A stretch of DNA of 64,000 bases from Bigelowiella natans CCMP2755 (Eukaryota; Cercozoa; Chlorarachniophyceae). The translations under genes and the position numbers were made by a program. Shown here piece by piece: positions 12,222-24,274 of this stretch (positions are counted from its first letter, which is position 1; each line of letters starts with the position of its first letter). The notes under the pieces are model-generated. The model saw nothing but the letters and a program-made list of their open reading frames with translations, was not told the DNA's origin and searched no databases. The stretch covers positions 15,001-79,000 of the forward strand of contig ADNK01002054.1 of assembly GCA_000320545.1 (NCBI GenBank). Reading direction: 5' to 3'.

Positions 12222-12583
12222 ACTACACAATGTTGATTACCACCTACATAAATACATAGTCTGAATGGTTGACCAACCACCTTTTTGCAAGCGAGGCACT
12301 GGTACGGCTTTTCCCCTGTGTGCGTGCGCATATGGACCTCAAAGTTGCACCTGATGACGAAGAAGAGGAGGAGACACTAGCCTCAGGCGAACGAAGGCAC
12401 TAAGATCTTGCTGATAATGATATTATTCACATCGAAGAAACTCCTCAACCGATCCCTTCAGTTCATACTTGTTCCGAAAGCTTCTCTTGCATTCTTTGCA
12501 GCGATGAATAACGTTGACGCCATTGTTATTCGGGACAGCATTCAGCAGTTCTACGGGTGGGGGGAAGAAGTCGAAATTGTAGG
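9690..12583 (-). CDS. C2H2 zinc-finger protein, multi-exon
   Basis: Minus-strand exons with agreeing phases: 12583-12469, 12350-12281, 12024-11974, 11682-11635, 11402-11341, 11139-11085 and 10751-10690. Joined, they give successive fingers. Finger 1 is C-x2-C-x3-F-x5-F-x2-H-x3-H, followed by the linker HTGEKPYQC. Finger 2 is CLACKKAFAQLSTLQRHKRL plus H. The next is a C-x2-C-x12-H-x5-H finger of the U1/dsRNA-binding type (CSICNASY...HLRSKSH). The fourth is a C2H2 finger CGKGFNQLGNLKMH. The fifth, CSVCNKDFVHR, is continued by an unresolved exon. Each finger is split by an intron. A possible later C2HC-type exon lies near 9770-9690 (YPCHKCNTTL). Likely a nucleic-acid-binding protein. The 5' end upstream of 12583 is unresolved; the divergent ABHD gene starts at 13078. 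Confidence 0.75.
10275..10941. repeat. Microsatellites in zinc-finger introns
   Basis: (GT)n at 10275-10311, (CTA)n at 10383-10414, (TA)n at 10490-10521, (CA)n at 10817-10848, (TA)n at 10882-10908 and (GT)n at 10913-10941. The last (CA)n and (GT)n tracts form a long inverted pair around the (TA)n tract. Confidence 0.95.
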
Positions 12584-13077
12584 CTACGACGGTGATCAAT
12601 CTAATGGTCTCTCAATAACTCAAAAAAATTAAAAATCCTTGGAAGAAATAGTCGTGTTTGGGGGCAGAAAGCATGGCCAGGCCATGTCGACGTGCAGGCC
12701 GCGTTTCAAGCTGAGCGCCATCCTTCGATAAGAAATGATCGCGTCGTCGTCGTCGGGGCTGATACAGGGAGGAGGGGAGGAAGGGAGGAATGTGTAATCC
12801 CGGCAGCGGGCATTAGTACCGGGATTAATACCGGGATTCGTGCCGGGATTCATTCATTCATTCGTTCGCTTTTTGCCTGCTTTTGTTGGGAGCACGGGAC
12901 GCCGAAAACGATAATTTCGAAATTTATCGCAGAGATTTTTTCCGCTGCGACATCCCATAAGCCTGTCGTCCTGCAGCCATTTGTAATGTGTCGTAGCAGT
13001 TAAAAGCAGGCTATTTATTGATGGAAAACTCACGGAGGAGGCAACCGTGATATCGTACCACTCTCTTGCTCTCCAGC

Positions 13078-13330
13078 ATGACTACTGCCGACCGCAGGTA
13101 CTGGCCAGCCAAAAACACGCCGCCCCCCCCCTTCTCCTGCCGCACCTACTTCATACGACCGTTACGTACGTCATTATACAGGCTGTTGGGATCATCTTCG
13201 TCGCGGCTCAGAAGATTTTGGATAGTGTGGTGGTTTGTGTCGGTGGCAGCACTGTATCTTCTGCGGATGGTCCGTCACATCATCATCATGAGCACTGCCG
13301 TGTGTGTTTGTGTTTGTGTGTGTGTGTGTG

Positions 13331-13396
<66 letters not shown>

Positions 13397-13680
13397 CTCA
13401 CAACCATCCCCCTCCTAGATTCAAAGGCGCACAAAACTCTTGTGGCAACGCCGAAGGCAAATACTGGGGAATGCGATCTCAAAATGCCCAAAGCTCAAGG
13501 TGAGCAGACATCCCGCAGTAAGGAGGCGAAAACTTCAGCCCCATGATGTGTGATAGATGGTGATGGTGGCATCATCCTTTATGATAACATTCCTTAGAAC
13601 GGCTACAGTCCAACTCCATGGCTCATGATAGATCGATATGGTAAAGTTTGTTCAACGAGATCTTTGTTGAACGAGATTGC

Positions 13681-13720
<40 letters not shown>

Positions 13721-14598
13721 TATATGTAGTTACCGCGGCCAGCAGAGATCCTGAATGATCTGATTATGTATGATGAAGGGACCTTGATGACGATAATCAC
13801 GCACACAATGCAAAGATTGCATAACTTTCTGGCGCCCCTACCGATAAGTTATCGGAGAGAGCTTCTCACGGTCAAAGGTAGTAGTAAAACTATGCATCAT
13901 CGTGCGAACCAACAGTCAGAGTCATAATAGCCAGTTATGCTCATGAAACTGGCGACGTTAGTTTATAATGAAGTACACCTACCACCACTAGATGGCGGAA
14001 CCATTGCCCTGGATTGGGCTGAGACAGATGGCAATGAGGGAGGAGGAGGAGGAAGAGGAGGAGGAGGCAACAGAAGTGATGATGATAGCGTGGTGGTCAC
14101 CAAGGGGAGGCCCACGATCGATGATGATGCCAAGAACACATCATCATCATCATCATCATCATCGTCTTCGTATAACACCAAGTTAAGAGGACAGGGTACC
14201 AGCTGCTCTATAGAACAGACTGCAGTTGCTGCAAAACCACCCGTCGTAATTGTAATGCACGGGCTCTGCGGTAAGTAAGTAAGTAAGTAAGTATGAACGA
14301 ATGACATCTTGCTACCATCGTGCGTGCACTGATAACCCTTCGGTAAGGACGCTGTATCAATGCCGACGTGTTCCTTGTGTGGAGATATGAGTCGTACTTG
14401 AAAGAACATCATTAAAAACGATACAACACACTGCCTGCTGAAATTGTCGATTGTCTCATTCCTGCGACACGGGGGTTGCTAGCCGCTCACAGGACAACGA
14501 CGACGACGACATAAAACCCACTGGTTCTTGTTTTTTGTTGCACACATCCTCGGAATAGCTTTTGAATATCTGAGTCTTTGAGGTAAATCACATATCTC

Positions 14599-14636
<38 letters not shown>

Positions 14637-15614
14637 TCCCCCACCCTCCCCTCAGGGTGTAGTGAATCACCGTATATCGTTCCGCTTGTGAAGAAGTACG
14701 TAGCGACTCGACAGCTAAAAACATCAATGAGAGGAGGATACAGTAGTAGCAGCAGACAGACAGTAGTAGTAGGAGTAGCAACACCCATCCTTAATGAGAG
14801 AAATGAAGAAGCATTCACAACAGTGATAACAACAGTGCAGTGGAAGAGAACACATAATGAAAATAACGATTCTATATGAAAAGAGAATGGAGGCACTTAT
14901 CATCCTAAAATGTGCAGGATTCAAGATAAGGGCTGGGGTGCAGTGGTAATGGTGGCTAGAGGATGCGGAGGGGTGAAATTGACGTCTCCAGGTAGAAGAA
15001 TTGTCGTAGTAGTATGTGTTCGATGTAGTAGGAAGAATCATGGGAACAAACCTGCTTTGTACTTAGCTTCCAAATTGTCAATAAATCAATCTATTTATTC
15101 ACTTTTGTGAGCTGAAACCACATGGCATACTACCAAGGCACATTCACGGCTGCTCGCACGCAGGACTTCGCAGAGGTAGCAGTACTGTGCGGATTCCCCA
15201 ACTGGGCTTTTGTTTCTTTATTTCTTTATTTCTTTATCTACCTCTTGATTCATTTTGCCTTTTTGTTGTGGTTCTTCAATCAACAAGGCAGTGGCGCACG
15301 TAAGAAAGTCAAGGTTCTCTAGATTATCTGTAATAGCGTTTATTCAGCACAATCATTGTTGTGACCGATGAGTTATGGTTGTTGTCGTCATCATTATCAG
15401 GCCTGGGTCACCCGTATTTGCTGTTGGTTTCAGTCTTGGAGCGGGATTGTTAGCCAAGTATCTTGGAGAAACGGTAGATTAGTGCCGGTGTTTGCAGTAG
15501 TAGCAGCAGAAAGTCAATGTAGCGACAATGATGATAATGATGATGACGATGATGATAATATGATGATATGATGACAATAATACTATTCGGTCGTAGTGTT
15601 GTCGTCGTCTTGTA

Positions 15615-15658
<44 letters not shown>

Positions 15659-15987
15659 TGTACAGGGCAATAGATCGGGAATAACGGGAGGGACATGCGT
15701 CTCGATCTCGTGGGATTTTCTCAAACAAACACCAATGTAAAAGGGCCAGAAAGCACTGGGAAGAGGCTAGGAAATAGCACTATGAGAGTAGAAGGGAGCA
15801 GAGAAAGGAGGGGGATGGGCGGCAAAGATGGTGGTGATACGGAAAAAGGATGATAAATGATCACACAAATGGGCAAGATGATATGGGGCTACGATTAGTC
15901 TAGAAGAGATAAGGGTAGAAGGGTTAGGAATGAGGAAAAGATTCACAAGACAATGTCCGCGCGTGCTGTGTGTGTGTGTGCGCGCGC

Positions 15988-16024
<37 letters not shown>

Positions 16025-17522
16025 AGTGTGTAAGAATGAAGTATAAGTATTTTCTTCCTATATTGCTGTTCTCTTGTAATTCTTCTCGAATATGTTCTTT
16101 TTCGTCCAAATCAAAGTAATTTGTTAGCATCGTCCTTATTATCATTCCATACATCACTATCAGGTTCCCTCTTTGGAGCAAGCATTTTCTGGTCAACTTC
16201 ACGTTGCGTTGATGGATGGTTGATGCATGGACGTTGATGCATGATTGCTGATGATAAATGATGGTTTCCGGTTGCTTCATGACGATTTATAGCTTACGAA
16301 TTTTAAATGATGATAATCGGGATAGGTGCACTCTCTTAAACGGTATGTGAGAGCAAATCATACCGAATTAAAGCTGCATTCATCGCCGAACGTAATAGTG
16401 AAAGTAGAGGTGTATGAGTACAATTTGTAGCATCGTCATCATCTTCATCATCACATCAATTTCAGTCGCAGCAGCAGCATGTTTCAGATCATCAGAATCA
16501 TTTCTTGTCTTACTCATCATCAACTTCAGGTATATCTAGACAAGGTTCTTGAATCTCAGGATGTGCGTGAATTTGACCATCATGCAGTTGTTCCACAGCA
16601 TGGCTACCGGTACCCGTACTAGACTCGAACAACATCGAGAATTCTTTCCCTACTTAATGCTACATCCAATGCAATTTTTAATTTATCAATGTTATCATTA
16701 CTATTATTAGAATGGTGGTATTAGTATTTGATGTTGGAAAAGTATAGTACACTAAGGATCTTTGATGATAGATCTTATGGCTTCTCTTTTCGCACTCCTA
16801 TTTGCCTTTCTTATCTTGCGTGTTGACGATTAGATTGCGTTGGTGAGAGTCTCATATGAGTGAAATTAAACCCCACCCTCTATTACATCCAGATTCGTCG
16901 AATCTTTTTCACACCTTTGTCTGTCTACAACAGAGATGTTGACGATTACTACACAGATGCGAGTGCCATTAGAGTAAGTGCTGACATCGCTACTATCGAG
17001 ATAATTCAAATTTTAGTCTAAATCACTGCCATTCAGTTACAATGTCGTCATTATTGGTGTAGGTATGCAACAAGATTTGTACGCCTACTCTAGCCATTAT
17101 CTCGGACGACGATCCGGTAGAAAATCAATGTCGTCAGCCCTTATTTCCTTCATCCCAACGATTAAAGCAGATAAAATTGCCGGATTTCCATTTTCCTCCT
17201 CATCTTCTGCCTTCTCGACTTCTTACTCTCTCACTCCTTTCTCTCTCCAACCCTCCCTTCTGCAATCAGGTGTGTTCTTCAGAAGGAACTCCCACAGACG
17301 AAAAGCAGCTTGGGCCAGGTCGCCATCACTTAATCCTAAGTATATGAATTCAATTTTTCCGGTCATGATTGAGCTGTAAATCCGCACACAGAAACACAAC
17401 TACACAAACATACGCACATGTAGTGCGCACAGTGCATAGTACCTATGCCGTACACAGGAGTCGTAATCGTTCGCACGAGCTACGGTGGTCATGTGGCTTA
17501 CGGGCAGGTGGCAGAGCCCTGA
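13078..17522 (+). CDS. ABHD1/3 (YheT/EMB8)-type alpha/beta hydrolase, membrane-anchored
   Basis: Exons: 13078-13097, 13182-13299, 13419-13499, 13931-14270, 14656-14695, 14918-14991, 15138-15175, 15288-15313, 15401-15473, 15666-15736, 16164-about 16207, 16530-16609, 16934-16973, 17075-17116, 17270-17318 and 17458-17522 (TGA). Phases agree except between 16207 and 16530, where a short exon is probably missing. The N-terminus has one transmembrane helix (RRFWIVWWFVSVAALYLL). Family landmarks follow in order: PPLDGGTIALDW, VVIVMHGLCGGCSESPYI, GWGAVVMVARGCGG, TFTAARTQDFAE, nucleophile elbow GFSLGAG, VREFD, DVDDYYTDAS, acid loop IISDDDP and catalytic His in YGGHVAYG. The Ser-Asp-His triad is intact. 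An acidic, Ser- and Gly-rich insert lies before the HGLCG motif. Members act as lipid or ester hydrolases; the substrate here cannot be told. Confidence 0.87.
13304..13395. repeat. (GT)n microsatellite
   Basis: A (GT)n tract of about 90 bp with two interruptions directly follows the ABHD exon that ends at 13299. The 5' splice site GTGTGT is the first unit of the repeat. Confidence 0.95.
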
Positions 17523-19360
17523 TGTGATGACTAAAGATCATTGTGATGAATGAAAGCAACAAAGAAAAAGATGATGATGATGGTGTGGTGGAAACATGTG
17601 ACCACTGATGATGAATTTGCAATGTTGTCTTGCTAGACTGGCATAACATTGAAAGCAAAATCTGGTTTGTCGTTAATTCTCTGTCCTTCTGGCTGATCTG
17701 CAGAATTGGGTACCGTCGCGTGAGAGTTGGGCTCATGACGTGGCATTGGAATGGTTTGAAGCTTTGAAATCCTCAGCTCCGGGAGGAAGTGGTTCATGAT
17801 GCGCACATTGTGCAGTCTGGCCACATTGACATGCTAGCATGGCAGTGCTCTGTGTGTTGCATGTGCACACATACACACGAGATGATCAATTACTCATGTC
17901 AAAATCGCAGAATTGTGAGTTTGGAATCACGTTCAACAAGATTCAAAAAAATTCAAAGTGGCCGCTGAAAATCGTCATCAACATGATGAGCCGGAATGGC
18001 TGCGAATTCCAAACAGCACAAATTGCGTGCATGGGTCTGACTAGCTGAGCCTTTGCATCGCTCATTCACTTGCGTGCCCATTGCAGTGCTAAATTGCAGA
18101 AACAAAACACCAGCACAGTGCATGCGTGCCGTGTGCCCTGTTGCGAGATTCCAACACTCCATCTTGACCAGAACAAACAAGTCGCAGCCTTGAATTCTAG
18201 AATTGTGCACCGCCGCGTCTCAGAAGCAGCAAGTTTTGGCAAACTGTCGTCACAAACATTGGGAAGCATGCAAGCACGCCCGGACTCGCCACTAGCTAGC
18301 TAGTGTCAGTCCAGCGTGCGCTCAGCGAAGGGTGCCTCACTAGCTCAAGCTCAACCGACGCAGTTTCCTCCAGTCTAGCAGTTCCTCATCTGATCCTCTA
18401 GGCCCTGTCTGGGACACGGAGGACTGCTCTAGTGTGCTCTAGTGCTGATCACGTTTGCGGTCATCGTGTGTGTACTCGTGCCACTGATGGCGGCATGCTC
18501 AGCTTGCATGACTCACTTCAACAATCACAGTGTATCGTGAGGCGTCGGTTGAGGCATGCCAACCAACGAGCTGTTCTGGTCTGGTGGTGTTGCGAGTTGT
18601 GTGTGAAGTTGAGATTGTGGCACCTGAACCGGTGGCCTCATGCCAAAGAGGAATCACAATTCAGGATGGTGACCAGTGTGATGTGCGTGCTGCATGCTGT
18701 GGCGATTGGGAGCACCCAGCAACGGACTGGCGCAGCGCACGTCTGACACGTCCAACCTGGCAACACTTCGTGGCGCGTTGTGACTTTGTCAACCCAGCCT
18801 GCCGTGGGCGTCGGCGACGCGCCTCTAGCAGATGGACAAGCAGAGCACAGAGACGTGCGCGCATGAAGCAAGCCAGGCAGCGGGGATTCGTCACACAGGC
18901 TAGCAGGGTTCGGTCAAGCTCGTTCCTGGGGAGGACAGGCGAGGAGGGAAAACACAACCCGAGAGAGTCACTCGAGTTGTGGATGTAGTCACTTGAGTAA
19001 CTGCTTGCCAAGTAGATCTATGAATTGGTGTACCTACCATGTCGTTCATCCACAAATTAATGATTTTTTGCTCTTGATCTGTTAGTTTTTCAATGGAGAC
19101 TGCTGATTGTTCGCGCATCAGTCATTTTCACGCTTTGTTTCATCAAGGTGAAAGGGTAAAATGTGTAAAGTAATTCTTAATAATAATGAGACACAGTGGC
19201 CTCATCCTTCCAGAATAACAACTGCAAAACACTTGTAGATGAAGGCTATATTCAATAATAAATATCTAAAATAGGCATGTCGCAGAAGGATATTTTAATG
19301 GTATGTGTCCTAATAGAGACTAATAATGTGTCGCAATTTCGATCTTAAAGTCGAACTCGA
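17523..19360. other. Gene-free island rich in CATG/CTAG words
   Basis: About 1.8 kb between the ABHD stop and the carotenoid oxygenase start. From about 17830 to 18990 the composition changes to more GC with many GCATGC, CATG and CTAGCTAG words. Open frames of 100-150 codons occur on both strands (for example 18530-18988) but show no splice signals or recognisable motifs. They look like chance or relic frames. Nothing is annotated here. Confidence 0.5.
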
Positions 19361-21010
19361 ATGCGTTCGTACATGCGTTCGTGCTTCGCACGCATCCTCA
19401 TACTTGTCCTGACCCCACCGGCTATTGATGGATCTAAGCCACGAGATACCTATTCCCAGCTGTTTGTCTCTGATTCTTCTGAGTTCACACAGGAAGAAGC
19501 AAAAGTGAACGGATCCCTTCCTGAGTACCTAAATGGAAAGTACATTCACAATGGTTGTGGCTCTTTTGAATTCAACAATCGTTCGTTCAGCCACACATTT
19601 GATTGCTATGGAAAACTTCATATGTGGGAGTTTACCGATGGAAACGTCGTGTTTTCCTCAAGAATGTTGACTTCAAACTTCTACAACGAGTCAGCCAGAC
19701 GAAACATCGTCTTCCCAGAGGTGTTCTTTGGAGTCGAGTCCCCTCGCTTCGACTTAAAGGAGAGGATGGAAGCTATCATGAACAGCAAACCTGGCCCTAA
19801 GGGAGCAGATAATATGAACGTTAATCTCTGGGACTTTGGATTTGAGGATGACACGATCCTCGCCTTAACCGACTCATTCAACTACCTAAAAATCAATACA
19901 AATACACTTCAAGCAACACCATTTGTGTTTGACAACATGGACTTTAGTGAGAATGGTTCAATGTCTCCCGCTCACCCTCAACGTGTACCCGACGGCTCTG
20001 GCTCAACCATTTCATGCGTCTTAAAAACCACTAACATGATGACAAACAATGGGAGGATTACGTTATTTAGACAAGAAAAAGGCGCAACACAGCTTCAGTC
20101 GTTCTTTACAACAGAAGTTCCCATTGCACACTATGTCCATTCTTTCTCAATCACAGAAAATTACGTCGTTGTGGCTCTCTATCCAACGTATATGCGGGAG
20201 ATGTGCGTAACTGGCTCACTAAGAAATAATTGGAGAGGCGTTGAGGAATGTTTCACATGGGATGGAAAACTGAATAAGACGACGTTGTTGGTAGTTTCGC
20301 ACAAGACTGGGGAGCAAGTTACTACGTCAGATGTTCCCCCTTTCTTCAGTTTCCATCACATTAATGCTTATGAGGACAGCAAGGGTCAAATCGTTGTCGA
20401 TCTCATCTCAAATATCGACTCCTCCATCATCCAATCAGAAGTCTTCGCCTCCAAAACGATGTTAGACTGGGAAGCTCGTGATGCTTTTAAGAAAGAATAT
20501 TCTCCCTCAACGTATACACGGATCACAATTGACCATGGTACAGAGGAAAGTCAAATGCAAGAAGTTAGCATCCTTGGAACAGATGGAAGAAAATATCATT
20601 TCGACTTTCCCATAGTAAATCCGAAGGTGGCAGCGAGAAAGCATTGCTTCGTTTATGGAATTGCAGGACCTTTCGCAGGTGACTCAAAAAGCTACAATGC
20701 AACCGCAATTGTCAAAGTAGATCTTTGCTCGAAGGCAAGTAATACATCTGTCGACGTTGCTCCGACCGAACTCTACTTTCCTCCAGCAAACCAGGTGTCA
20801 ACTGGAGACTTTTCATTCGTACCTAATCCGGCTTCAGATGCGGCAGAAGACGATGGGGTATTACTAGGTGTATGGATAAATGGGAATGCAAGGGGGGCGT
20901 CCTACTTGCGGGTGCTTGATGCAAAGACTTTGAAGGAGTTGGCTACTGTGGAGACTCCAGGGGCTCACTTCCACATGCCATTTGGATTTCATGGCCAATG
21001 GTTTGGCTGA
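19361..21010 (+). CDS. Carotenoid cleavage oxygenase, animal BCO/RPE65-like, intronless
   Basis: A single 549-aa open frame. Either of two ATGs four codons apart (19361, 19373) could start it; both precede a hydrophobic stretch (FARILILVLTPPAIDG) that looks like a signal peptide. The family's four iron-binding His are present: SPAHPQR (about residue 205), YVHSFS (about 260), FHHINAYED (about 331) and the C-terminal PFGFHG (about 545). The HHINxYED and PFGFHG forms match the metazoan BCO1/BCO2/RPE65 group and related bacterial enzymes more than plant CCD/NCED enzymes. These enzymes split a carotenoid or apocarotenoid double bond with Fe(II) and O2. There are several N-x-S/T sites. Neighbours on both sides are intron-rich, so the lack of introns in 1.65 kb is unusual and would fit lateral transfer or retroposition. 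The exact substrate cannot be inferred. Confidence 0.9.
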   Translation: MRSYMRSCFARILILVLTPPAIDGSKPRDTYSQLFVSDSSEFTQEEAKVNGSLPEYLNGKYIHNGCGSFEFNNRSFSHTFDCYGKLHMWEFTDGNVVFSSRMLTSNFYNESARRNIVFPEVFFGVESPRFDLKERMEAIMNSKPGPKGADNMNVNLWDFGFEDDTILALTDSFNYLKINTNTLQATPFVFDNMDFSENGSMSPAHPQRVPDGSGSTISCVLKTTNMMTNNGRITLFRQEKGATQLQSFFTTEVPIAHYVHSFSITENYVVVALYPTYMREMCVTGSLRNNWRGVEECFTWDGKLNKTTLLVVSHKTGEQVTTSDVPPFFSFHHINAYEDSKGQIVVDLISNIDSSIIQSEVFASKTMLDWEARDAFKKEYSPSTYTRITIDHGTEESQMQEVSILGTDGRKYHFDFPIVNPKVAARKHCFVYGIAGPFAGDSKSYNATAIVKVDLCSKASNTSVDVAPTELYFPPANQVSTGDFSFVPNPASDAAEDDGVLLGVWINGNARGASYLRVLDAKTLKELATVETPGAHFHMPFGFHGQWFG

Positions 21011-21765
21011 ACGTGTGCGTGCAAACAAATTGTGTCGAACTCATCATGCTCAGACGCAAATTAATGACAACATGTGTTGTGAAGTTGCTACAACATCTAG
21101 AACATCATCGAACTGATATGCACGCGCATGGCAACGCCTAGCCCGCCTATGCGCCATGCGTGTATGAGCACGGTACGACTAGCAAGCTAGCAAGCAGCAT
21201 GATGCCCATGCACATCGCAGGACCGGCACTGGCTTACAATGCAAACAATGTGCTGTGACCAGCGCGATGATCGTGATGCAATGCTCTTGTCATTTTCGCA
21301 TGCAACAACATGTGTCTATGCAGATGCAAGCAAGACGGATGTAATTAATCAATAAAATTTGATCAATGGTTATCCTTATGTAGCTATGCTACAGCGCTAA
21401 TATTGAATCTGTGCTGGTTTCCGCCATGATGTGTTTCATGCAATCAAATGCATGTTGCACGTGTTATTACAAAAATAATCTTCGCGATGCATAGCCGTAT
21501 AAGCACATTGCAAATTCATCTATAAGGTTATCGCAATATTATAGTGACAGATGCTAAATGTATCATTGTGTGTGTATAGACACAACTTGAGCGCTGTAGC
21601 CGCTGCTTTGCACATCTACATTAGGATGACCATTGAAAAAATTTAAACATTTCATTACATCCGTCTTATATATGATGATGCACATAAGCGGATCGGAAGC
21701 ATTGTAGGAAGTGCTAAATTGTTCAAAAGTAGGACTTCGTTGCTCATACTTCATGAACTCAATGT
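21011..21765. other. Convergent 3' gap, CATG-rich
   Basis: 755 bp between the stops of the carotenoid oxygenase (+) and the dehydrogenase (-). It contains many CATG/GCATG words and no supported gene. AATAAA-like words near 21350 could serve the oxygenase 3' end. Confidence 0.45.
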
Positions 21766-22868
21766 TTACATTTTTGACATTCTGATTCCTGCATCGATTC
21801 GAATGACGGTTCCATTGATGTATTGATTCTCTATGATATGGGTAGCAAGGTGAGCGTACTCTTCAGGGGTCCCCAATCTCTTTGGAAACTCACACTGCTT
21901 TGCAAGTGAAGCCTTTGCCTTTTCGGGGAGTTTCGCAAGCATCGGAGTCATGAACAATCCAGGGGCAATTGTGTTGCATCGAATACCATGCTTTGCAAGT
22001 TCTCTTGCAATAGGGAGTGTCCTGATTAATTGCGAACGGTCTCGTGATGGGGCTACTCATAGAATCATTGCAATTGTATTTCTTACATTGCGACAATGCC
22101 CCCTTTTGAAGCACTGTATGAAGCTTGGCCGATTTGTCCTTCGTAGGCAGCAACTGAATCAAACAAAGGTAGTCGCTTTGAGTCAAAATGAATTAATGTC
22201 GATGCGGATAGGAAGTACTCGAAGCAGTGTTGATTATGATCCCACGTTCTCCATCGATCGGACTATTTGATGCCATCTCCTTCGTTACCATACGAAGAGC
22301 ATTGAACGAGCCTGATAGGTTCACCTTGTATAGAATAATAGGAAATATCACACCATCGTCCAGAATTGAACGAAAAAAGCTTCTCCTTTTTCTAGGAGAA
22401 ATACAGGTCAATTATCTCTCAATCTCATTGTTTTTTTTTTGCAACTTGAAGAGATTTTCAAAGCTAAATGACTTGTAACCTTTAGAACTAGATCAAATAT
22501 GTCCATTCTATGCGGTTTCCCAGAGCGTGACAAAACCTTCGAAGGAGCTGTCATAACAGGACGGCGCAATCATTAGGGGCAAATTATGCAGCACACGAAA
22601 ATTCGTTACCTCCGATACCCGCACAGTTAATAAGGCCACGAATATATCCCATATTTCTTGTGCCTTCGATGGCTCTGGCGATGGAGGCCTCGTCTGTGAC
22701 GTTGACCTTAAAGAATCTGCATTTTTTCCCCTCCATTTTGCGACCTTCCTCCTCGTTCATATCCCAAATCGACACCTTGGCGCCTTGAGCAATTAGAAGC
22801 AGTGAGGTTGCCTTTCCCAGCCCTGAGGCACCTCCGGTAACCACGAAAACAGAACCGTCAATCTTCAT
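21766..22868 (-). CDS. Short-chain dehydrogenase, HSD17B10 (3-hydroxyacyl-CoA dehydrogenase type 2)-like
   Basis: Resolved exons: 22868-22610, about 22324-22219, 22153-22087 and 22021-21766. A small exon near 22475-22440 ([10 protein letters not shown]) and the exact left-hand limit of the 22324 exon are uncertain. The start encodes the NAD-binding motif [10 protein letters not shown], then D-x-N after beta-2 (IWDMNEEEG) and NCAG. The core continues with [19 protein letters not shown] (catalytic Ser) and YSASKGG (catalytic Tyr and Lys). The tail [38 protein letters not shown] and [14 protein letters not shown] is characteristic of HSD10. HSD10 is a mitochondrial NAD-dependent dehydrogenase of isoleucine breakdown and fatty-acid oxidation, and in animals a subunit of mitochondrial RNase P. 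No mitochondrial presequence is obvious. It is divergent from MnSOD. Confidence 0.88.
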
Positions 22869-23398
22869 GTGATCTTGTGTTCAAAAATGAGAATGATCAA
22901 TAATTCTATGGAAATCCTTCTAGGTCTAGGAAATCCTGTCGGAAATCTATCAAAATATTCTGCTTTTTATTCTTCTTTTCCCTGCTGTTCTTGTTCTTGT
23001 GAATCTTGTTCTTGCTATGGTTTTTGTCATTCTTATACGAAATAATTGGCTTGGAATTTAATCCTACATCATTATTATGCATTTGTTGCCATTGTGGGTA
23101 CTGCACATGTTACTCAGGAATCCATGATGGTACCCTACCGCATACGGGGAAACAGGGAAATTAAGTTCTGTATCTTCTTGTCGTAACTTACTAACTCTGG
23201 AGATTTGTTCAAAACCTGGAGCGTAGCAATCAATCATCACCACCGATATTTTTATTGGCAGATATTCGACATTTTTTATTCATACGACAATGATTTCTTC
23301 CAGTCTCAGCGTGTAAATAACATACATTTTTGTAGCCCAATATTTGATTTGAGCCTTTGGGTGATTGTGGACAAATCGCGCAAGCAAGCAGTGTACCC
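22869..23398. promoter_or_regulatory. Divergent intergenic region, SDR / MnSOD
   Basis: 530 bp between the start codons. It is AT-rich and includes an AAG/AAC-rich stretch near 22960-23020 (on minus). No long gene is seen. An in-frame ATG at 23357 upstream of the chosen MnSOD start could add 14 residues. Confidence 0.4.
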
Positions 23399-24274
23399 AT
23401 GCTCTCTCGTCGTGCTCTCCGATCCGCATTCTCCTCAGCAAGGAAGGCACTCTTCTCCACAAAGCACGCCCTCCCAGACCTTAATTACGACTATGGGGCG
23501 CTCGAGCCTACTGTTAGCGCTAAGATCATGGAGCTTCACCATTCGAAGCACCACCAAACTTACGTCACTAACCTCAATGCAGCACTTGAGACATACGCAG
23601 ATGCTGAGGCTAAGGGCGATACAGCCAAGATGATTGCTCTTCAGGGGGCAATTAAATTTAATGGAGGTGGCCACGTCAACCACACAATTTTCTGGGAGAA
23701 TCTCGCCCCGACTTCTGCTGGGGGTAGGTTTTGCCAGATATGAAAACGCATGTTTCCTTCCATGACGATGCTTATTGTACACTGCAAGGTGGAGACGGAC
23801 CTACGGGTGATCTTTTGGCAGCGATCGAAGCAAAGTGGGGATCCATGGACAACTTCATGAAATCTTTCAATGCAAAGACTGCTGCAATCCAAGGATCTGG
23901 ATGGGGATGGCTGGGTAGATAACAGAAAATTTGCGGGATCTAACAGCGAGCATATGTTTTTTTGATCCTGATCTCCTCGTAAAAAATATAATGTGCTAGG
24001 ATATTCCGCTGATTCAGGACTTGACATTGTTACAATGGCAAATCAAGACCCGCTGACCTCGCACACCCCCCTTCTTGGAATTGATGTCTGGGAACACGCA
24101 TACTACTTAGATTATCTTAATGCTCGGCCAAAGTACCTTGAAAGCATCTGGAAGGTATATGTTTATCATGGATACATGAAAGAAATGTAGAAAATGGAAT
24201 CATACTAATTCTTATTTTCTTTTAAGGTTGTAAACTGGAAAGATGTTGCAGCCCGATATGAAGCAGCAAAATAG
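23399..24274 (+). CDS. SOD2: Mitochondrial manganese superoxide dismutase
   Basis: Four exons: 23399-23723, 23789-23914, 24000-24154 and 24227-24274 (TAG), all in phase, giving about 217 aa. The N-terminus [20 protein letters not shown] is a typical mitochondrial presequence. The mature start [15 protein letters not shown] follows. Metal ligands are visible: [11 protein letters not shown] (first His), [13 protein letters not shown] (second His) and [11 protein letters not shown] (Asp and third His). The active-site Gln is in [10 protein letters not shown], which marks the Mn rather than the Fe class. The enzyme dismutates superoxide in the mitochondrial matrix. The three introns are short (65-85 nt) and repeat-free, unlike those of the big genes nearby. 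The ATG at 23399 was preferred because it begins the presequence. Confidence 0.95.

Noticed and set aside
13964-14412. 149-codon minus-strand frame opposite the ABHD exon
   Set aside because: It mirrors an acidic, repeat-rich exon of the ABHD gene on plus, which has family motifs and proper splice sites.
18530-18988. 152-codon plus-strand frame in the island
   Set aside because: The reverse strand is open over the same stretch, there are no splice signals, and no motif is visible; likely compositional or a relic.
23357-23398. Upstream in-frame ATG as MnSOD start
   Set aside because: Starting there would put a Gln/Ser-rich, non-helical stretch before a normal mitochondrial presequence; 23399 fits better.
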